Positions 24,501 through 35,999 of a DNA stretch of 64,000 bases are shown piece by piece. A program made the translations under genes and the position numbers. Positions within the stretch are counted from its first letter, which is position 1, and each line of letters starts with the position of its first letter. The notes below the pieces were generated by a model, which saw nothing but the letters and a program-made list of their open reading frames with translations, ran no database searches and was not told the DNA's origin. Source of the stretch: Taenia hydatigena (taxonomy: Eukaryota > Platyhelminthes > Cestoda > Cyclophyllidea > Taeniidae); contig JADWOT020000004.1 in the NCBI GenBank assembly GCA_036345935.2, forward strand, positions 14,399,467-14,463,466. Direction: 5' to 3'.

Positions 24501-27500
24501 GAGGCGCATTCGGCAGTCTGCAAAATTTAAGACCTTTAAGGTGCAACACTAAAAGTTCCGTGAATTGTAATGCGGTTAGAAATGACACCGTCCAACGATT
24601 CTTCGATGTTTTGCATAAGGAATCCGACGTCACTTAGACTCAACCTGCTTCCATGACCCGCAACATTTGACCGCTGTGATGAGGGCTGTACCAGACATTG
24701 TGGGAGGCATTGCGATTTTCCTTGTTCGCCCTATTTTGCATTCCGAATTGTCACTCTGCATAGTTTGCCTCGCCTTCATTGCTGTCTCTTTGACTTTTGT
24801 ATTTTTTCCACAGAACTTCACAACTCCTCTCTACTCTTCTCCGAACTCAGCAAAGGAAATCACTGCCAGCATTAAGAAAAGTTGGTTCTCGGAGGGGTGA
24901 GTTATGGACATTTACGTGGTATTACACTTAGTGTAAAGGGCGATAAATTTGATGCTAAAGTCAAGATAAGCCATAAATGGATGCTTACAGATCGCCTTGG
25001 TGTAGAAGCGGTTCTCCTTCATGTCAAGCAGACGGAGGCGGATATAAGTAAGTTGGAGCCAGGCAAAGCAAAAATAAGGCAAAGAAAAGAGGATAGCGAT
25101 GGTGGTTTAAGCGTTTTTAGGTGCGCATAAAGAGCTGCTTTGGTCATCCTTGTCACCATTAGCGATCGTGTCATTGAGTAAGGGATTCGACTTCAGCATT
25201 GCACAAAGTATTTAAGCACACCAGCCATTCATCTTGCTTTTCCCACTGCTCATCATCCACAGGGTGGGCACGCAGCCATGGCTGACCCCGTTTTAATTCA
25301 AAGCTTGCTGTTATAATGCCTACTCGTAGTCTGCGGCAAGGCTGGGGCTGGCACCTTATATTGGTTCATCGGGTTATTTAAACTATTGCCTGCCAATTCG
25401 AAACAAAATGTGGAGGCAAGTAATATAAAAGGCTATTTTTCTGCCGGTGAAATTCGTGTTGTGAAAATTCGTTCCTGCAATTACGCATTCGGCCGACATT
25501 ACGCAAAACGCTTACCAGAAATACTGTCTGCATGGCAGGTTGGAAACGTGGAGGTAGAGCACATCACTAGCTTCGTAAACCGCTCTGGCTATCTTTTACA
25601 ATTATTTTGCAGATATTTTTTGATTGAAAATGCCACTTACCGATGATATGACTGCTGTGATTCTGCAATAATTTCAACCTCAATTAATTTTTCCATGTGG
25701 TGGCTGCACCAGCGTGCTTCGTCATGTCCGATCTATTTTGCATACTTTGCCCTTGCGACATAATGCTTCCTTATCCATTATTCACTCATCAAGCAAAGTT
25801 GTTGCCTGTAGTAGTTTAACTATGCTAACAGCGTTATCTTTCCTTATAAATCATTGCCAGAATTCAGCGGTTAATATCTAATTTCCGCGATTTGTTTTGC
25901 TTAATTCGATATGGTTTTGAGTGGCTGTGACTGCATGATCTTTACCCTATTATCATGAATTCACTGAACACTCGTTTCAAAGCAATCAGAAGGACGCAAG
26001 TAAGCCTCGCCACAATTCGGATCTGCAGCACTCTATCTATTTTTTGCGAATGATTTTTCGGGAGTTACCGCTGCAATGAGCAGTTAGCGAAAGCAACCCT
26101 TGACTCGAATTCGACATAGAGCCTGGTTTTCGTCGAATTGGTACATATTCTGGATGTTCACTTAAATGAACTGTTTCTTTCCTCTGTAAGTGGTCTCTTA
26201 CTCCCACTAGTGGAATCTAACTCATATGAAAATGAGAATGGTTAGCGGAACTTAATCCTGTTAATAAGCGGGATGGGCGGCGCACTCAATCAGCGAGTGC
26301 GACATGCGATTTCTCGGGCATTTTGTTGCAAGTGCGCGCTTTTATATGCATTTCTTATCAACTGCGGCACGGGAGGAGGTATCCAATGAGCTATAAGCAG
26401 AAACCGTTAGCACCACTTAGTTACCTGTGTCAGGCAAAGTGGGAAACCCTAAAGTACGGTATTTTCGTATTTCGGCTACTATTAAGAATGGGATATAAGA
26501 CGCGACTTACTGGCTACCACACACACAAAGAAACTTTACGATGCTATAGCTGTCGTCGGAGTCAAGACATTATTGAATAAATTCCATGCCTATCTGTGGT
26601 CGGCGGTTGCAGCTCGTGGGAATTTTATTTCGAAAGGGATGACTGCTTCAGGCGTAGATTGACCATTTGCATGGAATGCACTTAAGCCAATCAAAGTGTC
26701 AACCTCTTGTCCAATGCAAAAGCAAAATCTAATTTTAAAAACACGACAAACGGTGCTAATTTTGGCCACTAATTTTCTTGTTTGTGGCTTTGCTGAGCTT
26801 ATAGTTCCAAATGAAACATTTCACGCCACACAGGTGAAGCCGATGCTTCTTGTTGAAACGAAGAATCTATGCCTACAAAATTGCCAGCTGAATACATGTA
26901 ATATGTTTTATTAGTCGATTGACTGGCTCTTTACTGTTAAGAAGGCCACGAACTGCATGGTGATCTTCTCACAAATTATTAATGTGCTCAACTTTTGGAA
27001 CTACGCAATACAAAATCCCTTTAGGTTAATTAGCAGGGATATAGGTTTTGTAACTTAGTCTCAAAACTGTTATTCTAATGTAGTTGGGGCAAAATCAGAC
27101 GCGAAATGAATAATGATGCAAAAAAGTTCTTGGCTGAGCCTGTTATTGTTGTGGTAATAAAACTTGTAAAGAGCTTGAAAAAATATACAAAAATACACAC
27201 ATCGGCCTAGGACCAACATGGACATTGAAACTTCATTGCATAGCTTAGTTTATAGGCTTGTTTGTAACGATGGTGTATAAAAATAAAGTTAACTGTAATC
27301 TCAAGGGCTTAAATGGCTTGTTTATGAATATGTACAGTGCTCTTTCCTTAGTCTCGTTCATCAATTCATTCGCTGGTGTTAAAGGCGCAGTTTACGAATA
27401 TATAATGCAAAGTCCTCTAACAGGGACCACAGCAACAATTCTGATAAATTCCACGGACTTAATCATCCATTCGAAGTGAAATAAAAAAGGCAAGAAATTC

Positions 27501-27900
27501 GAGAGATAGATCTTGCATGATAAGAAGTGACGAATTGAGAAAACACCCTTGGAAAGTAACGTTGCTTAGGTTTATGTGAATGTTGGGTTGAAGTGGTGAG
27601 TTACTGCAGGGCGATACCAATGTAAAGAGACACTTGCAAAGTTTAATTAACATCAGGGACTTAGATAGCATGATAACATTACTAGATGTCTCGCTGAATG
27701 CTAATAGCCTCAAAGTCTTGTGGAATTTGAATTCCAAGTTTGCTTACGATGTGCAAAACCCTCTTCCACCGTTAAGTTATGTAGTGAGTTGAAACAGCAG
27801 TAAATTTATGAGTGTTACCGGACATAGCTCGTATACGATATGCAGACTGCTGTTTAAAATGCGTTTCTTGGTAAGTTCTGAAGCGACTTATGCCTCTTAT
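18600..27900. other. Gene-poor spacer
   Basis: No recognisable gene. The 86-codon frame at 20300-20560, the 136-codon frame at 21687-22097 and a hydrophobic frame at 24667-24900 have no family match that I can see, and none has a convincing start or splice site. No tandem repeats or RNA genes were noted. Confidence 0.4.
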
Positions 27901-27907
27901 TTAACAT

Positions 27908-28030
27908 TCCTTTGTCTATATTGCAAATTAAAGGGGCATGTCTCGTCAACAGGTCAAAAGTAGAAATCAGCCTTTTGGCAGTAGAGTTGTGTAGCAATTG
28001 GAGAAGGTGAGGCGGGCAATCGTAAAACGA
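27908..28030. repeat. Dispersed repeat R2, copy B
   Basis: Second copy of the repeat at 6925-7030, same orientation. It shares the CTCGTCA, CAGCCTTTTG and AGTAG blocks. On the minus strand it lies inside a 78-codon open frame (27854-28090) whose middle aligns without gaps to the minus-strand frame of copy A. Divergence is about one third, so the copies are old. Confidence 0.45.
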
Positions 28031-28099
28031 ATGTTTTTTAAAGCGACTAATGCGGTTCGACTGTAGTGATGCTAAGTCTTTAAAAGCCAATAGGTTCTA

Positions 28100-30790
28100 T
28101 TCTAGCCCATATTTCTAACGTTAAGGCAAGAAATGTAGGTAACGTCACTGGAAGTAAGCGCTTGCGGGGCAACTAACAGCTCTTCCTATCGTAAGTGAAA
28201 TCGTCAACGTTGGAACAGGTATCGTGGCGAGGTTAAGTACATGACTCCACACATTTGCTGTGGAATAGCAGTTGTAAGCTGTGGGATTGGCAGACCGATA
28301 ATTCGTTACCTCTTTATAAGTGTGTAATGGTAAAACATGGTGAACAGACTAACAATGGATATCCGTGGGATAGATAAGTAGAAGAGATGTCGCAGACGGT
28401 GATTACCTTTACAAAGGTAGAAAATCCGGCGTTGCAAGTGTTCGCGAGAGCGTGTGAGAAGCGGTGAAGCACATGGTCTGGAGGCGAACGAGAGAAGTCT
28501 GTCTGCGGCCCAGGCTGAAGCATTCTGCAATTATGGGTAGACGGGAGTCCTGCTAACCCAATAACCTAAATCCTTCACTATAGTGCGAATCTCTCAGACC
28601 TCGATGTCCCTCTCACGCAACCACTTTATGCTTCCACCTTTAACTAATAGTTGGTTTTAATATCATCTGCTTATTTTTACCTTTAATGTCCCATTATTAT
28701 TTATTCGTCCGTTTTACTTTCATTACATCATTTTAGATTTACAAGCCACTTACGATGGCATACTTACCCCACTGATCTGACACGATTAATGTGGGAATCC
28801 TTTGGGTCCCCAGAATTGATGTCTTTCGATGACCATTCCATGTTGGATGCGAAAGCTTACAACACGACAGTTTTCCACTGCCGTGTGTCAGTACGTTGAG
28901 CAATGTGGGCAAGTGGCCAAGTCTATTCTCCATCCAGTCTTTCCATAACCTCCGTCAACAAACTGACCCTTGCCATTGCGTGCAAAGGATAATTAGTAAC
29001 ATTGCAAGCGCTGGTAGATTCCGAGCCAACTTTGTGGATGAAGGATGAGCTAGTGCGAATGCGCGATACTTATGTTAATTATCCTACTCTGGCTGAAACG
29101 TCACCGTGACAGAGTATCAACCTGCTATGACGCACTCGAGAGCTTCAAGCCCTCCCACAGGAGCACAGGCGTTTGGCACACATTGGGTGATAATTCAACC
29201 ATCTTCACACTCAGCGGCACCTCCGTCTACAAGTCAGGATCACTAAATTAGTTACGATGGGCTTTCATACTTAAACGCAATTGTTCAGGGTGCAAAATGC
29301 TCCCTGCTGAGTTGTAATGTTAATGATTGCTTTAGAAAAGAGAACTTTTAGAAAAAAACGAGAGCCATAGTTGGCAACTTTGCGCATCTTACGCTTTCGA
29401 CTTCACTCGACTGGCACGCTGCAGCATTTTCACTCTCTTCTACATCCCTCTATCCAAACGTGAACGTGTCGTGCTTACACATTGCCAAATGGACGAGCAT
29501 CCCCCAAAATCGCATTTAATGCAGAATTTGCCGACTTTTTATCAAAGCAAAGGTGCCGTAAATAGCAAATATGGTCAAATGGAATGATAAAATCACTCCC
29601 AATATTGGAGCAGCCATTTTGAGAATGGATGTGCAAGAAACTGGGAAGAACTTACAGTGATACCTCACCAGCAAGAGGTGGACGTAGATGTGAGGTAATG
29701 ACCTTTTGGCTCGGTACCATACCACTCTGTACAGTCTCAACTCATAGAGCAATACATATACGCACACAAACGCAAGCAGAACGCAACGCTCTTAATGAGG
29801 ATCCAAGTTGGGCAATAAATTACATCCAGCTCCCCTTGTCATCGAAGTAGACAACTGAGCATTTACGAAGGACGCAGTCAAACGAATCAAACAGGACCGA
29901 GAAGAAGAGGATAAGGGAGACGAATTGTAGTGCTTCGTAGATGAATACTGTGCCCAGAAAGTTCAGATTGGGAAATCGCACTTATTGTGCCATGAATTTG
30001 AGAAGTAAGGGTACAGGAGTTAACGGCAGTGTCTACGAGGGATATGCAGGTGGAAGCGAGAAGGCGCATAGAAATTGGCACTGCAATTGGATCACTACGT
30101 GTTGTAGATAGGGATAGTGAATGGACAACAGCAATAAGGGAGAAGTGCATGAAGTGACGTGAAGTGAATGGGCAAAGTGACTTGCTAATGGAGGTGCGAA
30201 CACTATACCAGCGATGCAAGTGAATGAAGTACAAGAGGCAAGTCGCCTGTGAGTCAGTGAGAATATTGACTAAATCGGTTGCTAGCTGGTAAAATGGGGG
30301 AATAAGTAGTGCTCTCCCCCACCAAATGTAGTGGAAGTCATGCACAGTAAAACTGAGGTAACATGTGTGTCTTCTATCGCACTTCTGCATAGAGATGTTT
30401 GACCTTGTTATCTGCAATTGGGCACTAATGAATGAAGTCCTCTTTGCCGGCAGCTCAATGCTTTTTTGACAGCGGTGAGATCAAGTCGTTCTACGCAGCC
30501 TGTTACTTCTTGAAATTCTGTTCAAGTGAGAAGTGGGATAAGTCAAACAGATAGCGCATCCTCTCTGCACTAGATTTACGTTGTATAAAGCCTCGTAGTT
30601 TGGCACAGTTTACAGAGTTACAAATGGACATGGGTACACACAGTGGGTTATTGACCCACACCTGACAACATTTGAAGAGAATCTGCTACGTTTCATGGCA
30701 ACATTTTTTTCTGTCATGACGGTGGCCAAAAAATGCCGCCCTGTCAACTATTTTTCGTTTGATCACGGTACGATAAAGAGGTAAACTAAA
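28100..30790. other. Gene-poor spacer
   Basis: No gene recognised. The longest frame, 29887-30417 on the minus strand (176 codons), lacks any domain and is rich in Ser, Leu and Ile. It looks like an open frame antisense to a purine-rich stretch. Confidence 0.4.
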
Positions 30791-30791
30791 T

Positions 30792-30841
30792 AGAAGAAGA
30801 AGAAGAAGAAGAAGAAGAAGAAGAAGAAGAAGAAGAAGAAG
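30792..30841 (+). repeat. (AAG)n / (GAA)n microsatellite
   Basis: A nearly perfect run of GAA/AAG triplets, about 16 units, ends at GGACATCC. It is a pure purine tract on the plus strand and marks the left edge of a zone rich in simple repeats. Confidence 0.98.
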
Positions 30842-30849
30842 GACATCCT

Positions 30850-32440
30850 GCATATTACCGCACAAACCTCAGTGCCATTGAGACGACAAGTGACAACAAG
30901 GCATTAGGAAAATAAGAAGCAAAATTTGAAGCTTCCTGCACGAGTGGTATGGAACAGGAAAGAAGGGTATCCGCCGTTCCGCTAGATTGCAAAAAGTATT
31001 GACATCTATGTCTATTACAAATTACCCATCAATCCACAGAAACAGCGCACGGCGATACCCTGCTCTAGCCTCAAGCTTCCCTTTGCTTGAGTGTTCGCGC
31101 AACACTAAGGTTCGAATGACCAGGTCGCGCATCACATTTCAGTCGATAGTTTTTCAAAAGCACTTCTGAAGAAGACATTATCAACAACGAGACTGAACTC
31201 ATCGCCACACAACAACAAGCACAACTACGCTGACCTATGCAAAACATTTTCAGGAAGCCTTGGAAACTGCGTTTAGGGTCAAGGACGATGAATGACACAA
31301 AGTCGCAAATCTTCATTTTTTTCACTACTGTCCATTCGTCTAAGCCACATTGGCACGCTATAAAGAGTGCCAATGCATAAGGCCGGAAATCGCTCATAAT
31401 GAATGCAGGACGGATATGCCTTCTGCTTGACTATGCCCACTTCCTATTCAGCTGAAAAATCAAGAAGCTGCAGAATGAGAAAATCGGCGTCATCTCACCG
31501 CTGCCAGCAGGGAAGGTTACATTAATTAATATCGGATTACTGGTGACAAGGTTAAGCATCTCCATCCTTTTGTGCAATGAAAGACGCTCTTAAGTCGCAT
31601 CCTCTACCAAGCACTGTGCTATGCGCAACAGCAGTGGCAATGCTTTGATCAGTGCTGCGATGACATTAATTCCACGCAAAGAGCTCCCTATTCCTATGCT
31701 GGGTGTTGTTAAGCCATTTTTTTCCTATCAGCAGTTGTGTTCGTGGGTGTTAGCTTTGCAGCACATTGGACCGTCAAACATTGGTCTCTACATTGTTTGG
31801 TTTCTTTTTCCTTTTCAGATGCGACAACACTACTCTGGTGATGGCGAAGGGTCCATGCGAGAAAGAAAAATCGCAAGCGGAAAAAACCCAAGTGACCGAA
31901 GAGCCAAAGTGAAATGTAGAACAAGATGAAGAGCGTTTGTAGATACATCCGATTAGCAAACATTTTAATGGCGGTTTGTTTGAGTGTGTGACACGATCAA
32001 TGGATTCAATCGATAGTCTCACCATTTGAAAGTCAGCAGCGCTTTCTGTCTGGTAACTACACTGCCTTCACGCTGGATTGTGGTGCAGGTTGGCGGCTAA
32101 TGATGATAATTACTACCAGCACGATTAAACCGATGTGATGCTTTGTGGTGTAGGTGGGGGATGCGTTAAATATGCTTGTGGAAGTGATAGCAACCACCCA
32201 CAACGATGAGGCTGTACTGTCGCCTCACAATGCCAGTGGGCTAGAAATGCGGCTGAAATGCGAGTGGAATAAAATTGTTACTTGAATGACTTCAGTAGCG
32301 GGTTTCTGTTGCTGCGTGTGACGGGAAGACGGGTGTGAGTGTTAAAGGGATTTATGCAGCATATCCAGTATGTGCATTTTCGATGGTGGTAAGGAAAAAA
32401 TCAACACATACTACACCGAGGGGACAGCAGGCTTGCATTT
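30850..32440. other. No gene recognised
   Basis: Only short frames with no recognisable domain. The 102-codon frame at 31621-31929 has overlapping frames of similar length on the other strand, so it is not supported as coding. Confidence 0.4.
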
Positions 32441-32442
32441 CA

Positions 32443-32503
32443 GAGAAGAGGAGGGAAGAGAAAGGATGGACGGAAGGAAGGTAGGAAGGAAGGGAGAAAG
32501 GGT
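32443..32503 (+). repeat. GGAA-type purine tract
   Basis: Imperfect GGAAGGAAGG units with GGGA and GAGA variants. The same motif occurs in the opposite orientation (CTTCCTTCC) at 33031-33068, about 530 bases away, so the two tracts could pair as an imperfect inverted repeat. Confidence 0.85.
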
Positions 32504-32919
32504 AAGATGGTGAGTAGCAGTGTGCCACACAAGCGAGACAGTGGCTGGTAGCCGTAAGGTCGGTTGAGAAAATAGTGAAAAGAGTTCTCGTTGGACTTGA
32601 GATGGTGCATTTGAAGGAGAAGCTTCTACTTTGTGTCATTGCCTTATTGGTAGAGCCGTCTTTTTGATGAGTCTACATGTCTGCCATTAGGTGCTGCACC
32701 CAGTCGCCACAATTGTGTCAATACGTGAGGGTTCTCATTGTCAGCACTGTGGTTTCCTATATGAGTGACATTATTATTCGCCCTGTGGGGAGTAACATGC
32801 TCCCGATAAGTGAACTAAAGTCTTTTTAATTTGATTAATTGAGCAATGGCTTTTTCAAGCAGAGTCATTGAACGAAAAGATTTGCAGTGGGTAGGGGGCA
32901 CAATTGTACTTTTGCCACC

Positions 32920-32942
32920 AATGCTGCTGCTGCCGCTGCTGT
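32920..32942 (+). repeat. Short GCT/GCC triplet run
   Basis: A short GCTGCTGCTGCCGCTGCTG-type run. In one plus-strand frame it reads as alanines. It lies inside a 69-codon open frame with no other sign of being a gene, so I treat it as a simple repeat. Confidence 0.7.
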
Positions 32943-33030
32943 TCCTAGTAGAAATACGAATACCTCCGTTATTATTGCTGCTACTATTGGTACTACCAAA
33001 CTATTGCTGCTCTTGAAACCAGTAGAGGCG

Positions 33031-33068
33031 CCTTCCTCCCTTCCCTCCTTCCTTCCTTCCTTCCCTCC
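33031..33068 (+). repeat. CTTCC-type pyrimidine tract
   Basis: CCTTCC/CTTCC units, the reverse complement of the type at 32443-32503. The overlapping 69-codon plus-strand and 97-codon minus-strand open frames owe part of their length to this repeat. Confidence 0.85.
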
Positions 33069-33530
33069 AACTATGCAGGGTATGTTTGTTGTTTAGAAGT
33101 GGGTTGGAGACACCACGCCTCCATCGAGTACTGTAGAGTTTATTAATAACCTGTGAAGCAACAGAGACTGCTAGTGCTGCATTGCCTTCAACTTCGACCA
33201 TGTGTTCGTGTGCACTGCAATGCTTGCTGGCAGTTGTAAACACTGCGATTCCGTTCTCACCTGGACAGTTCAATTTCCAGTCGCTATCATGCAAGCAGTT
33301 TTGATGGGCAACACGAGAGACACAATAATGTCATCTTTTGCTCAGCATGTGGAAGATTCAAGTTGGTTCACATAAATTACTCGGCCAAATTCATTACCCT
33401 CTTTCGCTTATCTTCATTGGCCTCCATTTATCGCTCACCTCTTCTTCACCTCATTCCATCCATTCGACGCACTATCAATGCAGTCGGTCTTCCTACAACT
33501 CACGCATCGCGCACGCTCAACGAGGTCAAA

Positions 33531-33560
33531 TGACACACACACGCACACACACAGACACAC
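33531..33560 (+). repeat. (CA)n-rich microsatellite
   Basis: An interrupted CA dinucleotide run with CG and AG interruptions. It lies within a C- and T-rich stretch (33400-34080) that produces a spurious 189-codon open frame. Confidence 0.9.
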
Positions 33561-34105
33561 TTATGAGGTGTGGTCCCGCGGTCCTCGTCCCCACCCCCCA
33601 CCCACTTGCCCACCCATCCACCCCCCACAGGGATGATCTCGCAGGTCAGCCGACGCTCGCGTCTCATGTTTTAAGGCCAACAACGCCAGCATTACCGAAC
33701 TCGCATAAAACTACACGTGATTTTGTGTACATGGACTGCGTCTCCCTCACAACATCTGCGCATGCCTTACTGCATTCAGCTATTTTTCTGCATGCTCTAA
33801 CACAGTCATTCATCCAACCACCCACCTACACGTACCAGTCATTTCGTCCCGTCACAGGGCCACCATTACTGTCTTTTCACATCGCCTTTCCTCTTCGCAT
33901 TCCATAACACATAACCACGTCAGCCGCTGAGACTACAGCTCCTGCTCAATCACACGCCGCCCTCTTCCACTCCCAACACTTCACCCTCCTGCTCTCTCAA
34001 CCATTCTGCATCGCAAACCAATCTGCACTGCCACACTCTGCCATGCAGTAGGAAGGTACACTCCATCATTACATCCTCTCACCACTCGTCTCACAAGGCT
34101 CTTTC

Positions 34106-34111
34106 TTTATT
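34106..34111 (-). terminator. Poly(A) signal of F-box copy
   Basis: AATAAA on the minus strand, about 170 bases after the stop at 34281. It is followed by an A- and G-rich stretch but no long A-run. A retrotransposed mRNA often leaves an A-tail shortly after this signal; its absence neither proves nor excludes a processed copy. Confidence 0.5.
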
Positions 34112-34280
34112 CCTCCATTCAACTATCCGAATCAGCCTATTCGATATGTGGTAAAGGTGGAGGTGGAGGTAATGGTGCTGGCGATGGAGGTGGTGGTGGT
34201 TCACGATGCACGACCAATTCATGTCCTCCGTCAGGTGGCTCCCACGCAGATGACGACGTGGTACTGTCAGCACTCCTCCT

Positions 34281-35174
34281 CTAACTCAAATCGTAGCACG
34301 CAAACTCCAACAACTCTATTGTGTTGCGGTAGTCGGATCCGAAGCACTTGCAGCACCGTAGACGCCACTTCACACTCGTGGTGGCCAGTGGACTATTCTC
34401 AAAGTCCTCCATACTGTCTACGAAAGCGGAGAGCACCTTCATGTCTTCTTCCGCATCACGCACGCCGTCTGTCTCGACTGCAATGACTAGTATCTGATGC
34501 GGTTTTATAATGTCAAGAAAGCTAATGAGGTTGTCCATCAAGTCAAAGTCCTTCTCCAGTATGTAAACAAAACAATCATAATTGCAAAGGCTGTCATGGA
34601 AGTCCGCTTTTAAAATGCACACTTTATGCATGAAGTTGCCCCTTGCCGGGTAATATTCAACACAGGAACCACTTATTTTATAGTTATGGTCCATAACGAA
34701 GGGGCTTCCTTCCAATAAACTGTCAGCGGCGAGAGTGCAATTAAATTCAAACATGCGAGGAGAATCCCAAAATCCTCTCTCATCTGTGTCGAGGGCTGTG
34801 TACACATTGTCCGCAATAGGCAGCAGACAGTAATGTACTGTTGGCTTGATAAGGTGGCGACCCCGTTGGGAAAGGAATGGTTGGAGTGAATCCACCTCCT
34901 CCATGTGATACTGCACTGCCGCAACTGCGTCTCGATACGTGTCTGACGGGGGTCGTGAAAAAAGCATTTTGCACAGATTCTTGTCGAGCTATTTCCACCC
35001 ACTGATGTAGCGATTGAGTGCCTCACGCCAACGACGACTTCATAGTATCCACATCCAATGCGAGATTGCCTTGCACACGTTCAAGAAGTCGGAAATATTC
35101 AGGAAGTGGCATATTTGTGGTGCCGATTCGGGTGGCAGTTGGGTGATTTTGCGATGTGAAGCATTATCCTGGGC
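34281..35174 (-). pseudogene. F-box protein (FBXO4-like) copy with two nonsense codons
   Basis: One reading frame runs from 35174 to a stop at 34281 (297 codons) with no intron. It is broken only by TGA at 35042-35040 and TAG at 34991-34989. The N-terminal part reads LPPESAPQICHFLNISDFLN followed by VCKAISHW, an F-box pattern. Between and after the stops, WREALNRYISGW resembles the segment after the F-box in FBXO4. The C-terminal part contains KVCILKADF, DCFVYILEKDF and PHQILVIAVETDGV, and ends in FACYDLS. The order of hydrophobic strands could fit the atypical Ras-like GTPase fold known in FBXO4, which binds the telomere protein TRF1. FBXO4 itself is a substrate adaptor of SCF ubiquitin ligases. 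Both stops fit single C-to-T changes (CGA to TGA, CAG to TAG). An in-frame TAG just before 35174 hides the original start. A downstream ATG at 34967, with A at -3, begins an unbroken 228-codon frame that lacks the F-box. The F-box call is fair; the FBXO4 assignment is an inference. Confidence 0.6.
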
Positions 35175-35385
35175 CTAAATGTCAACGAAAGTGCATCTTG
35201 ATTAGTGGCATGAGAAAAGTACAGGTGATAGATATTGAAATGAAGTGAGGATGCGTGAAGATGGTGTGGAAGAAATGTCGGTAAGTGAAGGGAGTAGAGA
35301 TAACCGAAACGCAGCATTGCCGGGAAGGTCGGAAGCGTAGAATGACTGCGTGACGCAGACGTCGAGGTTGATATAGCTTCCGTTA

Positions 35386-35463
35386 GAGGGAGGGAGGAGG
35401 GAGGAGGGAGGGAGGGAGGGAGGGAGGGAGGGAGGGAGGGAGGGCGAGGGCAAGGGCGAGGGC
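35386..35463 (+). repeat. (GGGA)n microsatellite
   Basis: A long, nearly perfect GGGA/GAGG array passing into GGGCGAGGGCAAG units. The plus strand is purine-only for most of its length and G-rich enough to allow G-quadruplex or triplex structures. It lies about 200 bases upstream of the F-box reading frame, which is transcribed away from it. Confidence 0.97.
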
Positions 35464-35697
35464 AGTCATTCGGCTGACCTCATTGACGTGTTCGCGCATT
35501 GGTTGTCACGTCGTCGTGGTCGTGGTCGCCTACCCATTTGGCAGTCACACCATCAACACGTCTGTCACGTAATGCCTTGTCCACCGACAAATAATGCAAA
35601 GGTGGGAGGTGGTGAGACACCGCACAGTCCTCGCGTCACAGTGATTGCTTGCAACGACAATGGCATCATCCACACCATTGTCCACTTGGTACTTCGC

Positions 35698-35713
35698 AGT
35701 AGTAGTAGTAGTA
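35698..35713 (+). repeat. Short (GTA)n run
   Basis: About five GTA/AGT triplets in a row, a minor microsatellite in the simple-repeat-rich zone. Confidence 0.85.
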
Positions 35714-35807
35714 GACGCCCACCTCATCTAATGGCAAAGCGTTTCTGCCTTTCTCAAGCCAAGGTCACAATGCGAGTAACCATGGCACTTGTGCGGTCTA
35801 CCTTTGC

Positions 35808-35850
35808 TTCACTCACTCACTCAATCACTTACCCACTCAATCACTCATGC
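35808..35850 (+). repeat. CACT/AATC short tandem repeat
   Basis: Imperfect ACTC and CAATCACT units, such as CACTCACTCACTCAATCACT. It contributes to a spurious 177-codon open frame at 35488-36021. Confidence 0.8.
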
Positions 35851-35999
35851 TGTAAATCCACGAGTCCTTCTCTGCGTTTGTTGCAAAATGTTGGCCATAT
35901 TAGCCCAGTGAGTAGCCCTGCTGCCCGTGGAATGGAAAAGGACACACGCACACACAACTCAATGTCGATTTATGTCTTTTCTTGTTGTTCACTTCATCT

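Noticed and set aside
28760..28768. ATACTTACC, identical to the 5' end of U1 snRNA
   Set aside because: The rest of the U1 sequence does not follow. This is simply the complement of a consensus splice donor on the minus strand.
29887..30417. 176-codon minus-strand open frame
   Set aside because: No recognisable domain, no splice or poly(A) support, and the composition fits the antisense of a purine-rich strand.
33338..33907. 189-codon plus-strand open frame
   Set aside because: It lies in a C/T-rich, CA-repeat-containing stretch. Residues are mostly Ser, Thr, Pro and His with no domain; the frame is open because of base composition.
34990..35026. A 38-base GTGAGG...AATAG intron that would remove the second stop of the F-box copy
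   Set aside because: Joining across it shifts the reading frame relative to the 228-codon part, and it would cut out the WREALNRYISGW segment that fits the family.
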